Shown piece by piece: positions 19,697 through 29,271 of a stretch of DNA of 64,000 bases. Position numbers and translations under genes: made by a program. Every line of letters begins with the position of its first letter. The stretch's first letter is position 1. The notes beneath the pieces are model-generated. The model made no database searches. It worked only from the letters and a program-made list of their open reading frames with translations, and was not told the DNA's origin. This DNA comes from Ideonella sp. (lineage in GTDB: Bacteria; Pseudomonadota; Gammaproteobacteria; Burkholderiales; Burkholderiaceae_C): NCBI GenBank assembly GCA_015075165.1, contig JABTUY010000002.1, positions 62,001 through 126,000 on the forward strand, given 5' to 3'.

Positions 19697-20683
19697 ATGC
19701 AACTGGCAATGGTGGGCTTGGGCCGCATGGGCGCGAACCTGGTGCGGCGGCTGATGCGCGCCGGCCACGATTGCGTGGTGTACGACGCGAACGCGGCGGC
19801 GATCGACGCGCTCGCGCGCGACGGCGCACGGCCGGCACGCGACCTGCCGGCACTCGTGGCGCAGCTCGTCGCGCCGCGCACGGTGTGGCTGATGCTGCCG
19901 CACGGCGAGCCCACCGAGTCGACCCTGGCCGCGCTCGCGCCGCTGCTGTCGCCGGGCGACGTGGTGATCGACGGCGGCAACAGCCACCATCACGACGATG
20001 CGCGCCGCGCACGCACGCTGGCGCAGTCGTCGATCGCCTACCTCGATGTCGGCACCAGCGGCGGGGTGTGGGGTCTCGAGCGCGGCTACTGCCTGATGAT
20101 CGGCGGCGAGGCCACCGTGGTGCAGCGGCTGGCGCCGCTGTTCGACGCACTGGCGCCGGGCGTCGCGGCGCAGCCGCGCACGCCGAACCGCAGCGGGCCG
20201 GTCGGCCCGGCCGAGCGCGGCTGGCTGCACTGCGGCGGCGCCGGCGCGGGCCACTTCGTGAAGATGGTGCACAACGGCATCGAGTACGCAATGATGCAGT
20301 CGCTGGCCGAGGGCTTCGAGATCCTGCGCCACGCCGATTCGCCGTCGCTCGCAGCCGAGCGTCGCCACGAACTGGATCTGGCCGGTATCGCCGAGCTGTG
20401 GCGCCGCGGCAGCGTGCTGTCGTCCTGGCTGCTCGACTTGGCGGCCAACGCGCTGGCCGAAGACGGCGCGCTCGCCGGCTACTGCGGCGTGGTGGAAGAC
20501 TCCGGCGAAGGGCGCTGGACCGTGCAGGCCGCGCTCGACGAGGCGGTGCCGGCCACCGTGTTGAGCGCCGCGCTCTACGCACGCTTCCGTTCGCGGCAGG
20601 AACACAGCTTCGGCAACCGCATGCTATCGGCGCTGCGCCGGCAGTTCGGCGGCCATGTCGAGGCGAAGCGGCCCGTGAACTGA
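19697..20683 (+). CDS. gnd: 6-phosphogluconate dehydrogenase (decarboxylating), short form
   Basis: A 328-residue protein of the short-form Gnd/YqeC family, which oxidatively decarboxylates 6-phosphogluconate to ribulose 5-phosphate. The coenzyme-binding motif is MVGLGRMGANLVRRL at the N-terminus, with the following VVIDGGNSHHHDD and LDVGTSGGVWGLERGYCLMIGG; the catalytic Lys and Asn are in FVKMVHNGIEYAMMQ. It is much shorter than the 470-residue E. coli type, as expected for this class. The small secreted protein follows 98 bp downstream. Confidence 0.92.
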   Translation: MQLAMVGLGRMGANLVRRLMRAGHDCVVYDANAAAIDALARDGARPARDLPALVAQLVAPRTVWLMLPHGEPTESTLAALAPLLSPGDVVIDGGNSHHHDDARRARTLAQSSIAYLDVGTSGGVWGLERGYCLMIGGEATVVQRLAPLFDALAPGVAAQPRTPNRSGPVGPAERGWLHCGGAGAGHFVKMVHNGIEYAMMQSLAEGFEILRHADSPSLAAERRHELDLAGIAELWRRGSVLSSWLLDLAANALAEDGALAGYCGVVEDSGEGRWTVQAALDEAVPATVLSAALYARFRSRQEHSFGNRMLSALRRQFGGHVEAKRPVN

Positions 20684-20781
20684 CAGCGACCACCATTCGA
20701 AACAGAGGCCGCCAGGCGCCGGTCGGGCTTGATCCGCAGCCCGTTGCGGCGTACGCTGGTCGCCCTTACGGGAGCACTGCC

Positions 20782-21003
20782 ATGAAGTGGATGTCGATTG
20801 CGCTGGCGTTCGTGGCGACCGGTTCGCTGGCCTGCCCGGCTGGCGACGCGAAGGATGCCCGGGCCATGCCGGACAAGGCCGCCGTCGAGGCCAAGGCACC
20901 AGCCGCCACCACGCCGACCAAGCCGGTTGCCTCGAAGAAGGCGCAGGCCACCAAGGTGGTCGACAAGTCGGCCACCGCGCTGCCGGCCAAGTCGTCGCTG
21001 TAG
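20782..21003 (+). CDS. Small secreted hypothetical protein
   Basis: A 73-residue protein. It begins with a signal peptide (MKWMSIALAFVATGSLACP) followed by an Ala/Lys/Pro-rich mature part (KDARAMPDKAAVEAK, then APAATTPTKP). It has no recognisable domain. GGAG at 20771-20774 lies 7 bp before the ATG at 20782, and the high frequency of Ala, Lys and Thr is typical of small exported or lipoprotein-like tails. The Cys near residue 18 may be a lipobox (SLAC). Function unknown. Confidence 0.6.
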   Translation: MKWMSIALAFVATGSLACPAGDAKDARAMPDKAAVEAKAPAATTPTKPVASKKAQATKVVDKSATALPAKSSL

Positions 21004-21034
21004 CCGTCGCGCGGCGCGCTTGCGCGCGCGGCCG

Positions 21035-22525
21035 TCAACGGCGCAGCGCGCGCGCCAGTCGCGCGAGCAGCGGCCAGCCGAGGATCAGCAGTGTCGCGGC
21101 GGCGAGCCCGCCGGCGATCGGCCGTGTCACGAAAGCCAGCGGGTCGCCGTCAGACTTGATCATCGAGGTGACGAAGTTCTCCTCGAGCATGCCGCCGAGC
21201 ACCACACCCAGGATCGCCGGCGCGGTGGGAAAGCCGTTGTCCTCGAGCACGAACGACAGCAGGCCGAACACCAGGATCAGCAGTACACCGAACACGGTGT
21301 TGTTGATCGCGAACGAGCCCACCGCGCAGAACAGCAGGATCACCGGCATCAGCAGGTTCTGCGGCACGCGCAGCACGGTCTTGGCGACCTTGATCGCGGC
21401 CCATCCGAGCGGCACCATGATGATGTTGGCGAGAATGAACACCAGGAAGATCGCGTAGATGTTCTGCGGGTTGTTGATGAACAGCGTCGGCCCGGGGTTC
21501 ATGTTCTTCAGGTAGAGCACGCCGATCGCGATCGCGGTGATCGAGTCGCCGGGAATACCGAACACCAGCGCCGGCACCCAGGCACCGGCCAGCGCCGAGT
21601 TGTTGGCCGCGCCGGATTCGACGATGCCTTCGACGTGCCCGGTGCCGAACTTCTCGGGCTCCTTCGAGAAGCGCTTGCTCGCCGCGTAGGTGATCCACGA
21701 TGCGATGTCGGCGCCGGCGCCGGGCTGGATGCCGATCGCGGTGCCGATCACGCTGCCGCGAAACAGCTGCACCTTGTACTTGCGGGCCAGCTGCCACATG
21801 CCCTTGAAGACGTTGCCGATGCGCTCGGCGGCGAACTTCGGCGGCGGGTGGGTCGAGGTCACGTAGCGCAGGATCTCCGACACCGCGAACATGCCCACCA
21901 TCACCGGGATCAGCGACACGCCGCCCATCAGCTCGGCGTTGCCGAAGGTGAAGCGCGGGTACGCGCCGGGGTTGTCGAGGCCGACCGCCGACACCAGCAG
22001 CCCCAGCATCAGCGAGACCACCGCCTTCAGCCGGCTCGACGCGCCGATGAACACCGCGCCCGACAGGCCGAGCACGACGAGCCAGAAGTACTCGAACGAC
22101 GAGAACTTCAGCGCCACCTCGGCCAGCACCGGCGCGAACGCGATCAGCACCGCGGTGCCGAACAGCCCGCCGACGGCCGAGAACACCAGGCCGGCGCCGA
22201 GCGCGATCTCGGCCTGGCCCTTGCGGGTCATCGCATAGGCCTCGTCGGTGTACGCGGCCGAAGCCGGCGTGCCCGGGATGCGCAGCAGTGCGCCCGGGAT
22301 GTCGCCGGCGAAGATCGCCATCGCGGTGCAGCTGACGATCGCCGCCACCGCCGGCACCGGCGGAATGAAGAACGTCACCGGCACCAGCAGCGCGGTGGCC
22401 ATCGTCGCGGTCAGCCCGGGTATCGCGCCGACGAACAGGCCGAACAGCGCCGATGCCAGGATGATCCACAGCACGTAGGGGTCGAACACCAGCGCGAACG
22501 CCTGGCTGATGACGCTCCAGGTCAT
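21035..22525 (-). CDS. tctA: Tripartite tricarboxylate transporter permease TctA
   Basis: A 496-residue, highly hydrophobic TctA-family permease with about twelve transmembrane segments. Diagnostic segments are IPGLTATMATALLVPVTF near residue 34 and GIQPGAGADIASWITYA near residue 269. It forms the large membrane subunit of a Tct/TTT uptake system for carboxylates or related solutes, driven by ion gradients. Usually tctA follows tctB directly; here 664 bp of non-coding structured DNA intervenes. Confidence 0.93.
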   Translation of the reverse strand: MTWSVISQAFALVFDPYVLWIILASALFGLFVGAIPGLTATMATALLVPVTFFIPPVPAVAAIVSCTAMAIFAGDIPGALLRIPGTPASAAYTDEAYAMTRKGQAEIALGAGLVFSAVGGLFGTAVLIAFAPVLAEVALKFSSFEYFWLVVLGLSGAVFIGASSRLKAVVSLMLGLLVSAVGLDNPGAYPRFTFGNAELMGGVSLIPVMVGMFAVSEILRYVTSTHPPPKFAAERIGNVFKGMWQLARKYKVQLFRGSVIGTAIGIQPGAGADIASWITYAASKRFSKEPEKFGTGHVEGIVESGAANNSALAGAWVPALVFGIPGDSITAIAIGVLYLKNMNPGPTLFINNPQNIYAIFLVFILANIIMVPLGWAAIKVAKTVLRVPQNLLMPVILLFCAVGSFAINNTVFGVLLILVFGLLSFVLEDNGFPTAPAILGVVLGGMLEENFVTSMIKSDGDPLAFVTRPIAGGLAAATLLILGWPLLARLARALRR

Positions 22526-22588
22526 GGCTTGCTGCTTCGACCGAGCGAGGCAAAGCCGCGGGTGGGTATGCGCCGGCGCTCGTGTACG

Positions 22589-23115
22589 GCGGTCGGCCCT
22601 GCGGGCCGACTGCCTTCCGGTGCTCGGCTCGAGGCGGCGCGCCGAAACTCGCGCCGCTCACTTCGTTCGCTGTGCTCGAACAGTCGGCGCGAGTCAGATG
22701 TGGAAGCGCGCGCTGCGCGCGCGCCCGCCTCAAGCCTGCGCTCCTCAGCGCCGCACAATGTCGCTGCCGTCGCACACCCACCCACGGCTTTGCCAGCGGC
22801 ACCGTGCACTTCGCCGAACACCACGAGCGCATCAGCGCGGCGGGCGGTGCCCGGTGGGGGCGACTTGTGGGGCGGCGAGAAGGCGAACCCGGACGCGGAC
22901 AGTCCAGCGGACTGTCCGTGCCCGGCGAGCGGTTGGGCCGTAAGGCCCAACGCGGCCTGCAAGGCCAGCTCTGAGGTCGGCACGCGCGCAGCGCGTGCTT
23001 CGTGATCTGACTCGCGGCGATTGTCCGAGCGTAGCGAACGCAGTGAGCGAAGCGAGTTTCGCCGCGCGACCTCAGAGCGAGCATCGCAGCGGAGTCGGCC
23101 CGCAGGGCCGACCGC
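22589..23115. repeat. Structured insertion between tctB and tctA with 137 bp imperfect inverted arms
   Basis: The 664 bp tctA/tctB gap (22526-23189) holds no convincing gene. Its core is a large inverted repeat: arm 22589-22725 matches the reverse complement of arm 22979-23115 along its whole 137 bp, roughly 75-80% by eye, with a perfect 23 bp outer end (GCGGTCGGCCCTGCGGGCCG, then ACT). The 253 bp middle carries its own hairpins: GACAGTCC-AGC-GGACTGTC near 22895 and GTTGGGCC-GTAA-GGCCCAAC near 22932. Short open frames pass through the element but look spurious. No transposase is present, so this may be a non-autonomous element or a long repeat-associated palindrome. The flanks 22526-22588 and 23116-23189 show nothing clear. 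Confidence 0.65.
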
Positions 23116-23189
23116 CACAGTAGGAGCCCCTGCCGGGCGCCGCCCGTCGCGCCGCACGAGGCGGGGCCATGCGCTGATCGTCGCGACGC

Positions 23190-23666
23190 TCAATACAGCA
23201 CCGGCAGTACGCCCCACGGCAGCGGCACGCGCAGGCCCTTGTAGAACGCAAAGTGGATCACCAGCGTGCTGGCCACGGCGACGATCAGCGCAGCTGCCAG
23301 CCGCACGCGCAGCGCGAGCATCAGCGAGCCGAGCATCACGATGCCGGTGGCGATGAAGCCGATGCGCTCGCTGGCCAGCACGTACAGCAGCAGCCCGCCG
23401 ACGGTGACCGCGAACGCGATCAACTGCGCCGGCCGCGTGGTCCACTCGCCGCGCTGCCACCAGGGCGACGCCTCGCGTGAGCGCGCGCGCAGCCCCTGCA
23501 CGATCAACAGCAGCGAGCACAGCGCCAGCACCGACGCGGCCACGCCGGGGAACGCCGCCGGGCCGATGTTCTGACCCGGGATCTTCGGGTAGCTGCCGAT
23601 CGTCCACAACACCAGCAGCGACAGCGCGAGAAAGAGCGCGCCGAAGACGGCGTCGTTGAGCTTCAA
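23190..23666 (-). CDS. tctB: Tripartite tricarboxylate transporter small subunit TctB
   Basis: A 158-residue membrane protein of the TctB family with about four hydrophobic segments. It starts MKLNDAVFGALFLALSLLVLWTI and contains SYPKIPGQNIGPAAFPG near residue 25, which is typical of TctB. It is the small permease subunit alongside TctA. tctC ends upstream at 23706, 39 bp away, on the same strand. The distance to tctA is far greater than usual because of the structured insertion. Confidence 0.88.
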   Translation of the reverse strand: MKLNDAVFGALFLALSLLVLWTIGSYPKIPGQNIGPAAFPGVAASVLALCSLLLIVQGLRARSREASPWWQRGEWTTRPAQLIAFAVTVGGLLLYVLASERIGFIATGIVMLGSLMLALRVRLAAALIVAVASTLVIHFAFYKGLRVPLPWGVLPVLY

Positions 23667-23705
23667 GATGCGATGCGCTCGCTTCGAGGCCGGCGGCAGC
23701 GGGCG

Positions 23706-24674
23706 TTACTTCGCGATGCCCACCGCCTTCATCGTCGCGCCGAGGTCGGCATCGGACTTGGCCATGAACGATGCGAACTCGCCCGCCGGCGCCCACAGCA
23801 CGCCGAAGCCGCGATTGGTCATGAACTCCTTGAACTCCTTGGAGTCGTGCGCCTTCTTCAGCGACGCCAGCAGCTTGGCCTGGATGTCGGCCGGCAGCCC
23901 CTTGGGCGCCGCGATGCCGCGCCAGGCCGCCATCGTCCAGTTGCTGCCGATCGCGGCCTTCAGCGTCGGCACCTTCGGAAACAGCACGGCCGGATTCGGG
24001 TCCATCACCGCGAGGCTCTTGACCTTGCCGGCTTCGATCAGCGCGCGTGCCTCGGGCAGCGAGCACGGCACGACCTCGACGCCGCCGGCCACCAGGTCGT
24101 TCAGGCCCGGCGCGGCGCCGTTGCTCGGCACCCACGGCAGCGCGGCCGGGTCGACCTTCTGGTCGCGCAGGAAGCCAGCGATCGCCAGGTGCCAGATGCC
24201 GCCCTGGCCGGTGCCCGAGGCCTTGAACTTGCCCGGGTTGGCCTTGATCGCGGCGACCAGGTCGTTGATGTTCTTGTACGGCGCGTCAGCGCGCACCTGC
24301 ACGCCGGATGGGTCGGCGTTGACGAGCGCGATCGGCGTGTACGACGCGCCGCTCAGATCGGTGAGACCCTGGTGGTGCATCATGCCGATCTCGACCGTGA
24401 TGATGCCGATCGTGTAGCCGTCGGGCGGCGCGGCTGCGATCGCCTGATGGCCTACCACGCCGGAGCCGCCGGTGCGGTTGACCACGTTGATCGGCTGGCC
24501 GAGATCCTTCTCCATCAACGACGCGAGGATGCGCGCCACCGCGTCGGTGCCGCCGCCGGCGCCCCACGGCACGATCAGCGTGATCGGCCGCTCGGGGTAC
24601 GCGGCCAGTGCCGCCGCGGGCAGCAGCACGAGTGTGGCCAGCACGGCGGCCAGTCGCCTGAGAACGTTGCGCAT
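23706..24674 (-). CDS. tctC: Tripartite tricarboxylate transporter substrate-binding protein (Bug family)
   Basis: A 322-residue periplasmic Bug-type receptor. The signal peptide (MRNVLRRLAAVLATLVLLPAAALA) is cleaved before AYPERPI, and the Bug hallmarks YPERPITLIVPWGAGGGTDAVAR and VVNRTGGSGVVG are present. It captures the substrate for TctB and TctA. GGAG lies 7 bp before the ATG 24674. The ligand cannot be deduced; the nearby dioxygenase, dehalogenase and isomerase genes suggest an aromatic or organic acid. Confidence 0.92.
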   Translation of the reverse strand: MRNVLRRLAAVLATLVLLPAAALAAYPERPITLIVPWGAGGGTDAVARILASLMEKDLGQPINVVNRTGGSGVVGHQAIAAAPPDGYTIGIITVEIGMMHHQGLTDLSGASYTPIALVNADPSGVQVRADAPYKNINDLVAAIKANPGKFKASGTGQGGIWHLAIAGFLRDQKVDPAALPWVPSNGAAPGLNDLVAGGVEVVPCSLPEARALIEAGKVKSLAVMDPNPAVLFPKVPTLKAAIGSNWTMAAWRGIAAPKGLPADIQAKLLASLKKAHDSKEFKEFMTNRGFGVLWAPAGEFASFMAKSDADLGATMKAVGIAK

Positions 24675-24785
24675 CGGAGGTCTCCTTGCTCGTTGCGGCA
24701 ACCGCGAAGCGCGCGGTGCCCGCAACGATGATGCACGGCGCGCCGCGCTGCGGCCACCGTGTTTGCACCCAAGTGTTCGTACGAC

Positions 24786-25733
24786 TCAGGTTCGGCGCTC
24801 GAGCACCGTCAGCACCGGCCGCTGCGCGCTCTTGCCGCTGATCGGCGGGGCCGGCAGTGATGCGTCGCCGCGCTCGATCACGAACGTGCGCCGCAGCGAG
24901 TACCACGGCCCCACCACGTCGGTGGCCGGCGCGCCGTGCGCGTCGTCGTGGCGCTCGTAGTGCGCGACCAGCGCGCGCGTGACGCCGAACTGCGAATCGG
25001 TCTCGAGGTGGGGGTCGTCGCCCGAGTACACCTGCGAGAACTGCGTCTTGTAGCCCGCCTTGTGGATCAGGAAGTGCAGGTGCGCCGGCCGCATGTTGTG
25101 CCGGCCCTGCGCGCGCAGCAGCGCACCCACCGGCCCGTCCACCGGCACCGGATAGCCGGCCGGCTTCACCGTGCGCAGGCGGATGCAGCCGTCGGCGCCG
25201 GTGACGAAGCGGCCGCGCAGGTTCATGTCGGCCTGCTGCGGATCCTGGTTCTCGTAGAAGCCCTCGGGCGACGCGTGCCACACCTCGACCTCGGCGTCGG
25301 CAACGGGTTGCCCCTGCGGGTCGCGCACGCACGCGGTCACGAACACCGGGTCGCCGGGCGTCGGGCTGCGCACGATCGAGCCGCCGTCGGGCGTGCGCGG
25401 CGCGCCAGCGCGCCAGAACGGCCCCATCAGGTTCGCCGTGGTGCCGCTGCCGTCGGCGCCACCGCGGTTGTTCAGCAGGCACACCAGCGCCGACACGCCG
25501 AGCGAGCCGGCGGCGAGCATCACTTCGTTGTGCGCCGCGTTCGTCGCCTGGCCGAGCCGCGCGATCACGCCGCACAGGTGGCGGAACTCGTTCTCGCTCA
25601 GTTGCGCATCGCGCACGAAGGCGTGCAGGTGCGCGATGCCCGCCGTCAGGATCTCGCGCGTGCGCGCATCGGGCGTGCGGGCCGCTTCGGCGAGCACGGC
25701 GGCCGTCACGTCGTCGGGGCTGTCGATCGGCAT
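24786..25733 (-). CDS. Intradiol ring-cleavage dioxygenase (hydroxyquinol/catechol 1,2-dioxygenase type)
   Basis: A 315-residue intradiol dioxygenase that would cut the ring of a catechol or hydroxyquinol between the hydroxyls. The four Fe(III) ligands can be assigned by spacing: Tyr160 (EGFYENQD), Tyr194 (AGYPVP), His218 and His220 (RPAHLHF), matching the pattern of the catechol 1,2-dioxygenase family. The N-terminal helical dimerisation domain covers residues 1-95. The ATG at 25733 has GGAG 6 bp upstream and the upstream extension is not protein-like. The exact substrate is not fixed by sequence. Confidence 0.88.
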   Translation of the reverse strand: MPIDSPDDVTAAVLAEAARTPDARTREILTAGIAHLHAFVRDAQLSENEFRHLCGVIARLGQATNAAHNEVMLAAGSLGVSALVCLLNNRGGADGSGTTANLMGPFWRAGAPRTPDGGSIVRSPTPGDPVFVTACVRDPQGQPVADAEVEVWHASPEGFYENQDPQQADMNLRGRFVTGADGCIRLRTVKPAGYPVPVDGPVGALLRAQGRHNMRPAHLHFLIHKAGYKTQFSQVYSGDDPHLETDSQFGVTRALVAHYERHDDAHGAPATDVVGPWYSLRRTFVIERGDASLPAPPISGKSAQRPVLTVLERRT

Positions 25734-25870
25734 GCGCGTCTCCGGTTCGTGCCGTGGGGCCCCATCGTATCGGCGGCCGACGGTCTGGCCGGCGCTGCGC
25801 CGCTTCATGTCTGTGGCGTGCTCGACCGCACCGCCTGTATCCTGCGCCCGACGGAAGCAGGAGACGGACG

Positions 25871-26617
25871 ATGATTGTGCAGGCCGCCGGCACCACCGAC
25901 GAGGCACTGGCTGGCGTGCGCGCGCTCGTGTTCGACGTCTTCGGCACGCTGGTCGACTGGCGCGGCTCGATCGCGCGCGAGGCGCGCTCGCTGCTCGCGT
26001 CGCGTGGCGTGGCGCTCGACTGGTACGCGTTCGCCGACGCCTGGCGTGCGCAGTACCAGCCGGCGATGGAGGCCGTGCGCAGCGGTGCGCTGCCGTTCTG
26101 CAAGCTCGACGTGCTGCACCGGCGCAACCTCGAGGTCGTGCTCGATGCGTTCGCGATCGCTGGCCTCGACGAAGCCACCAAGGTCCAACTCAACCTCGCC
26201 TGGCATCGGCTCGACGCCTGGTCCGACGTGGCCGCGGGCCTGCAGCGGCTGCGCGAGCGCTGCCGCATCGCGCCGTGCAGCAACGGCAACATCTCGCTGA
26301 TGGTCGACCTGGCGCGCCGCAACCGGCTGCCGTGGGATGCCATCCTCGGTGCCGAGGTCGCGCGCGACTACAAGCCCAAGGCGGTGGTCTACCAGGCGGC
26401 CGCCGACGCGTTCGACTGTGCACCGCACGAGGTGCTGATGGTCGCCGCGCACTCCGACGACCTGACCGCCGCCGCGCGTGCCGGCCTGCGCACCGCGCAC
26501 GTCGCGCGCCCCGACGAGAAGGGCCCCGGCCGCGGCGAGGCGGGCCCCAGCGTGCCGGTGGACCTCGCTGCGCGCGACCTGCTGCACCTGGCCGCGCAAC
26601 TCGACGCGCTGCGCTGA
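25871..26617 (+). CDS. Haloacid dehalogenase type II (HAD superfamily)
   Basis: A 248-residue HAD enzyme. Asp22 in [11 protein letters not shown] is the catalytic nucleophile; [15 protein letters not shown] carries motif II and [14 protein letters not shown] with [11 protein letters not shown] carries motifs III-IV. These match L-2-haloacid dehalogenase proteins, which hydrolyse 2-haloacids to 2-hydroxyacids, though the family also contains other phosphatases. AGGAG at 25858-25862 is 8 bp before the ATG 25871. It is divergent from the intradiol dioxygenase across 137 bp and precedes hyi. Confidence 0.85.
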   Translation: MIVQAAGTTDEALAGVRALVFDVFGTLVDWRGSIAREARSLLASRGVALDWYAFADAWRAQYQPAMEAVRSGALPFCKLDVLHRRNLEVVLDAFAIAGLDEATKVQLNLAWHRLDAWSDVAAGLQRLRERCRIAPCSNGNISLMVDLARRNRLPWDAILGAEVARDYKPKAVVYQAAADAFDCAPHEVLMVAAHSDDLTAAARAGLRTAHVARPDEKGPGRGEAGPSVPVDLAARDLLHLAAQLDALR

Positions 26618-26655
26618 CTGCGCCCACGCACGCACCGCTCGACACTTGCGCGCCC

Positions 26656-27492
26656 ATGCCCCGCTTTGCCGCCAACCTCAGCACGCTGTACACCGAGCAC
26701 GCGTTCGTCGACCGCTTCGCCGCTGCCGCGGCCGATGGCTTCGCCGCGGTCGAGTTCACGTTCCCCTACGAGCATGATCCGCAACGGCTCGCTGTGCGGC
26801 TGCGCGAGCACGGGCTGCAGCAGGTGCTGTTCAACGCGCCGCCGGGCGACGGCGCGCGCGGCGACAAGGGCCTGGCGGCGCTGCCCGGCCGCGAGGACGA
26901 GTTCCGCCGCTCGATCGACACCGCGTTGGCCTATGCGCAGGCGCTGCAGTGCCCGCGCGTGCACGTGATGGCCGGCCTCGCGCCGGCCGGCGTCGAGCGG
27001 GCGCTGCTGCTGGCCACCTACCAGGCCAACCTGGCCTGGGCCGCGCGGCAGGCCGCGGGTGCCGGCGTCGCCTGCTTGATCGAGCCGATCAACCCGCGCG
27101 ACATCCCGGGCTACGTGTTGAACCGGCAGGACGACGCGCACCGCATCGTGCAGCAGGTGGGCGCGCCGAATCTGCAGGTGCAGATGGACCTGTACCACTG
27201 CCAGATCGTCGAGGGTGACGTGGCGATGAAGCTCCGCCAGTACCTGCCCGGCGGCCGCGTCGGCCACCTGCAGATCGCCGGCGTGCCCGAGCGCCACGAG
27301 CCCGACGTGGGCGAACTGAACCATGCCTACCTGTTCGACGTGATCGACGAGGTGTCGGGCGCCTGCGGCTGGAGCGGCTGGATCGGCTGCGAGTACCGGC
27401 CGCGCCGTGGCGCGGTGCCGGGCGGCACGAGCGCGGGCCTGGGTTGGATGCGCGAGGCTGCGGCGCCTTCGCGGTCGGTGCGGTCGCAGTAG
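26656..27492 (+). CDS. hyi: Hydroxypyruvate isomerase-like protein
   Basis: A 278-residue TIM-barrel protein of the hydroxypyruvate isomerase family, which interconverts hydroxypyruvate and tartronate semialdehyde. Signature pieces include [17 protein letters not shown], the metal-site segments [13 protein letters not shown] and [13 protein letters not shown], and [12 protein letters not shown] with GCEYRPR. The ATG at 26656 is 39 bp after the dehalogenase stop. The sequence supports the family clearly, but activity on another 2-oxo acid or sugar is possible. Confidence 0.88.
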   Translation: MPRFAANLSTLYTEHAFVDRFAAAAADGFAAVEFTFPYEHDPQRLAVRLREHGLQQVLFNAPPGDGARGDKGLAALPGREDEFRRSIDTALAYAQALQCPRVHVMAGLAPAGVERALLLATYQANLAWAARQAAGAGVACLIEPINPRDIPGYVLNRQDDAHRIVQQVGAPNLQVQMDLYHCQIVEGDVAMKLRQYLPGGRVGHLQIAGVPERHEPDVGELNHAYLFDVIDEVSGACGWSGWIGCEYRPRRGAVPGGTSAGLGWMREAAAPSRSVRSQ

Positions 27493-27536
27493 GCGCGGCC
27501 CCCGCGCAGCGCGGCGCGAGGCTGCGCAGGCTGGTA

Positions 27537-28127
27537 TCAGCCCAGTGCCGCCTCGCGCACGAAGTCGAGCCGGTCCTGCCCGAAGAACAACTCGTCGCCG
27601 ACGAAGAAGCTCGGCGCGCCGAACACGCCGCGTGCCACTGCGGCCTCGGTGAGGGCGAGCAGCCGGGCCTTGACCTCGGCATCGCCCACCAGCGCGAGGA
27701 ACGTCGCCGGCTCGAAGCCGGCGGCGCTGAGCGTCGAGGCCAGCACCGCCGGATCGCCCAGGTTCACCGGCTCGACCCACAGCGCGCGGAACACGAGGTC
27801 GACGTAGCGCATGAAATTGTCGGGCTGCCGCATCTGCAGCCCCGCCGCGCCGCGCATCAGCGTGAGGGTGTTGATCGGGAAGTGCGGGTTGAACGTGAAC
27901 GGCACGCCGTAGCGCCGCGCGAAGCGTGCGAGATCCTGGAACATCCAGCGGCCCTTGGCGGGAATGGTGATCGGGCTCTGGTTGCCGCTGGCCTTGAACA
28001 CGCCGCCGAGCAGCATCGGCACGTACTGCACCGTGGCGCCGGTGTCGGCCGCGAGGCGCGGCAGCTGCGTGTGCGCCAGGTAGGTCGCGGGGCTGCCGAA
28101 ATCGAACAGGAACTCGATCGTCTTCAT
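27537..28127 (-). CDS. 2-hydroxychromene-2-carboxylate isomerase (DsbA/GST-kappa fold)
   Basis: A 196-residue protein of the thioredoxin-like HCCA isomerase family. The opening EFLFDFGSPATYLAHTQLPRL corresponds to the family's FDFxSP signature, and ARGVFGAPSFFVGDELFFGQDRLDFV is the characteristic C-terminal part. The enzyme isomerises 2-hydroxychromene-2-carboxylate in aromatic degradation, but many members have unknown substrates. It is convergent with hyi and divergent from the ArsC-like gene with a 47 bp gap. No other naphthalene pathway gene is adjacent. Confidence 0.85.
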   Translation of the reverse strand: MKTIEFLFDFGSPATYLAHTQLPRLAADTGATVQYVPMLLGGVFKASGNQSPITIPAKGRWMFQDLARFARRYGVPFTFNPHFPINTLTLMRGAAGLQMRQPDNFMRYVDLVFRALWVEPVNLGDPAVLASTLSAAGFEPATFLALVGDAEVKARLLALTEAAVARGVFGAPSFFVGDELFFGQDRLDFVREAALG

Positions 28128-28174
28128 CGTCCGTGCCGTAGGGTGTGTGCGGCGCCGATGGTACGCTGCCGGCG

Positions 28175-28525
28175 ATGATCACCGTCTACGGCCTCGCCGG
28201 CTGCGACACCGTCAGGCGCGCACGCGCGTGGCTCGACGCCGCCGGCCGCACGCACACGTTGCACGACTTCAAGCACGCCGGCGTGCCGGCGTCACGACTC
28301 GACGCGTGGCTCGACTCCGCCGGCTGGCAGGCGCTGCTGAACCGCCGCGGCAGCACCTGGCGCCGGCTCGACGCGGCGGCGCAGACGCGCGTCACCGAAG
28401 CAGCGTCGGCGCGCGCGCTGATGCTGGCACAGCCCAGCGTGATCAAGCGGCCGGTGGTGGAGTGGGGCGACGGCCGCATCACCGTCGGTTTCGACCCCGT
28501 GCAGTGGGGTGGGAGTGCGCGATGA
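28175..28525 (+). CDS. ArsC/Spx-family protein (YffB-like)
   Basis: A 116-residue ArsC-family thioredoxin-fold protein. It starts MITVYGLAGCDTVRRARAWL, whose single Cys (Cys10) in GCDT fits the YffB/Spx subgroup, and ends with the family segment PSVIKRPVVEWGDGRITVGFDP. The protein may use glutathione as a reductase, but the subgroup function is poorly known. The start at 28175 is favoured because the frame upstream to 28145 adds only ten residues. The stop overlaps the next start (ATGA). Confidence 0.85.
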   Translation: MITVYGLAGCDTVRRARAWLDAAGRTHTLHDFKHAGVPASRLDAWLDSAGWQALLNRRGSTWRRLDAAAQTRVTEAASARALMLAQPSVIKRPVVEWGDGRITVGFDPVQWGGSAR

Positions 28526-29256
28526 CCGCCGGCCCGCGCGCGCCGATGCAGGCACTGGCGTTGCCGGCCGCGCGCTCGGTCGTGACACGCAGCGCTGCCA
28601 CCACGCTGGTGCTGCGCGACAGTGCGCGCGGGCCCGAGGTGCTGATGGTCAAGCGCTCGTTGCAGGCGAGCTTCATGCCCGGTGCGTATGTGTTCCCCGG
28701 CGGCGCGGTGGATGCGCAAGACGGCGCCCGCGAGGGCGACGAGCCGCACGCCGCGCTGGTCGAACGCATCGGCCGCATCACCGGCGTCGGCGAGCGCGCA
28801 CCGGCCTTTGCCGCGGCCGCGTTGCGCGAGTGCCGCGAGGAGTGCCACCTCGACCTCGGCAGCACCGCGGTGTTGCGCCCGTGGAGCCGCTGGGTCACGC
28901 CGCTGGGCGTGCCCAAGCGATTCGACACGGTGTTCTTCGTGGCGCCGGCGCCGGCCGGACAGGTGCCGCGCCCCGACGCCGGCGAAACCACCGTGCTCGA
29001 ATGGATCGCTCCGGCGGTGGCGCTGCAGGCGCACGCGGCCGGCACAATGCCGATGGAATTCGCCACCGTGGCCACCGTGCGCTCGCTGCTGCCGTTTGCT
29101 GCGCGCGACGTGGCCAGCGTGCTCGCGCATGCGGTCGCGCAGCGCAGCCTGCGCACGGTGCATCCGCGGCTGCAGCTCGACGCCGCGCGCCGCGTCGTCG
29201 GCCTGTTGCTGCCGGGCGAGCCCGGCTACGACGAACTGGCGGGCGACGGGCCGTGA
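28522..29256 (+). CDS. NUDIX hydrolase (NUDT19/RU2-like)
   Basis: A 244-residue NUDIX protein. The first strand SAATTLVLRDSARGPEVLMVKR is followed by a MPGAYVFPGGAVDAQD region, and the NUDIX helix appears as AALRECREECHLDLG, with the REECHL core at the expected spacing. The long insertion before the helix resembles NUDT19-like hydrolases that act on CoA or related diphosphates. The ATG overlaps the preceding stop, so the two genes are co-translated. It is followed within 15 bp by a mobile MITE-like element. Confidence 0.85.
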   Translation: MTAGPRAPMQALALPAARSVVTRSAATTLVLRDSARGPEVLMVKRSLQASFMPGAYVFPGGAVDAQDGAREGDEPHAALVERIGRITGVGERAPAFAAAALRECREECHLDLGSTAVLRPWSRWVTPLGVPKRFDTVFFVAPAPAGQVPRPDAGETTVLEWIAPAVALQAHAAGTMPMEFATVATVRSLLPFAARDVASVLAHAVAQRSLRTVHPRLQLDAARRVVGLLLPGEPGYDELAGDGP

Positions 29257-29271
29257 ACGTGCGCGGCGCTA

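Noticed and set aside
22582-22974. A 130-codon frame inside the tctB/tctA insertion
   Set aside because: No family resemblance, no ribosome site, and it passes through the inverted-repeat arm, so it is probably spurious.
20798-23005. A 735-codon open frame across tctA and the insertion
   Set aside because: It is antisense to tctA and its residue composition (Arg, His, Glu, Gln) is typical of a shadow frame.
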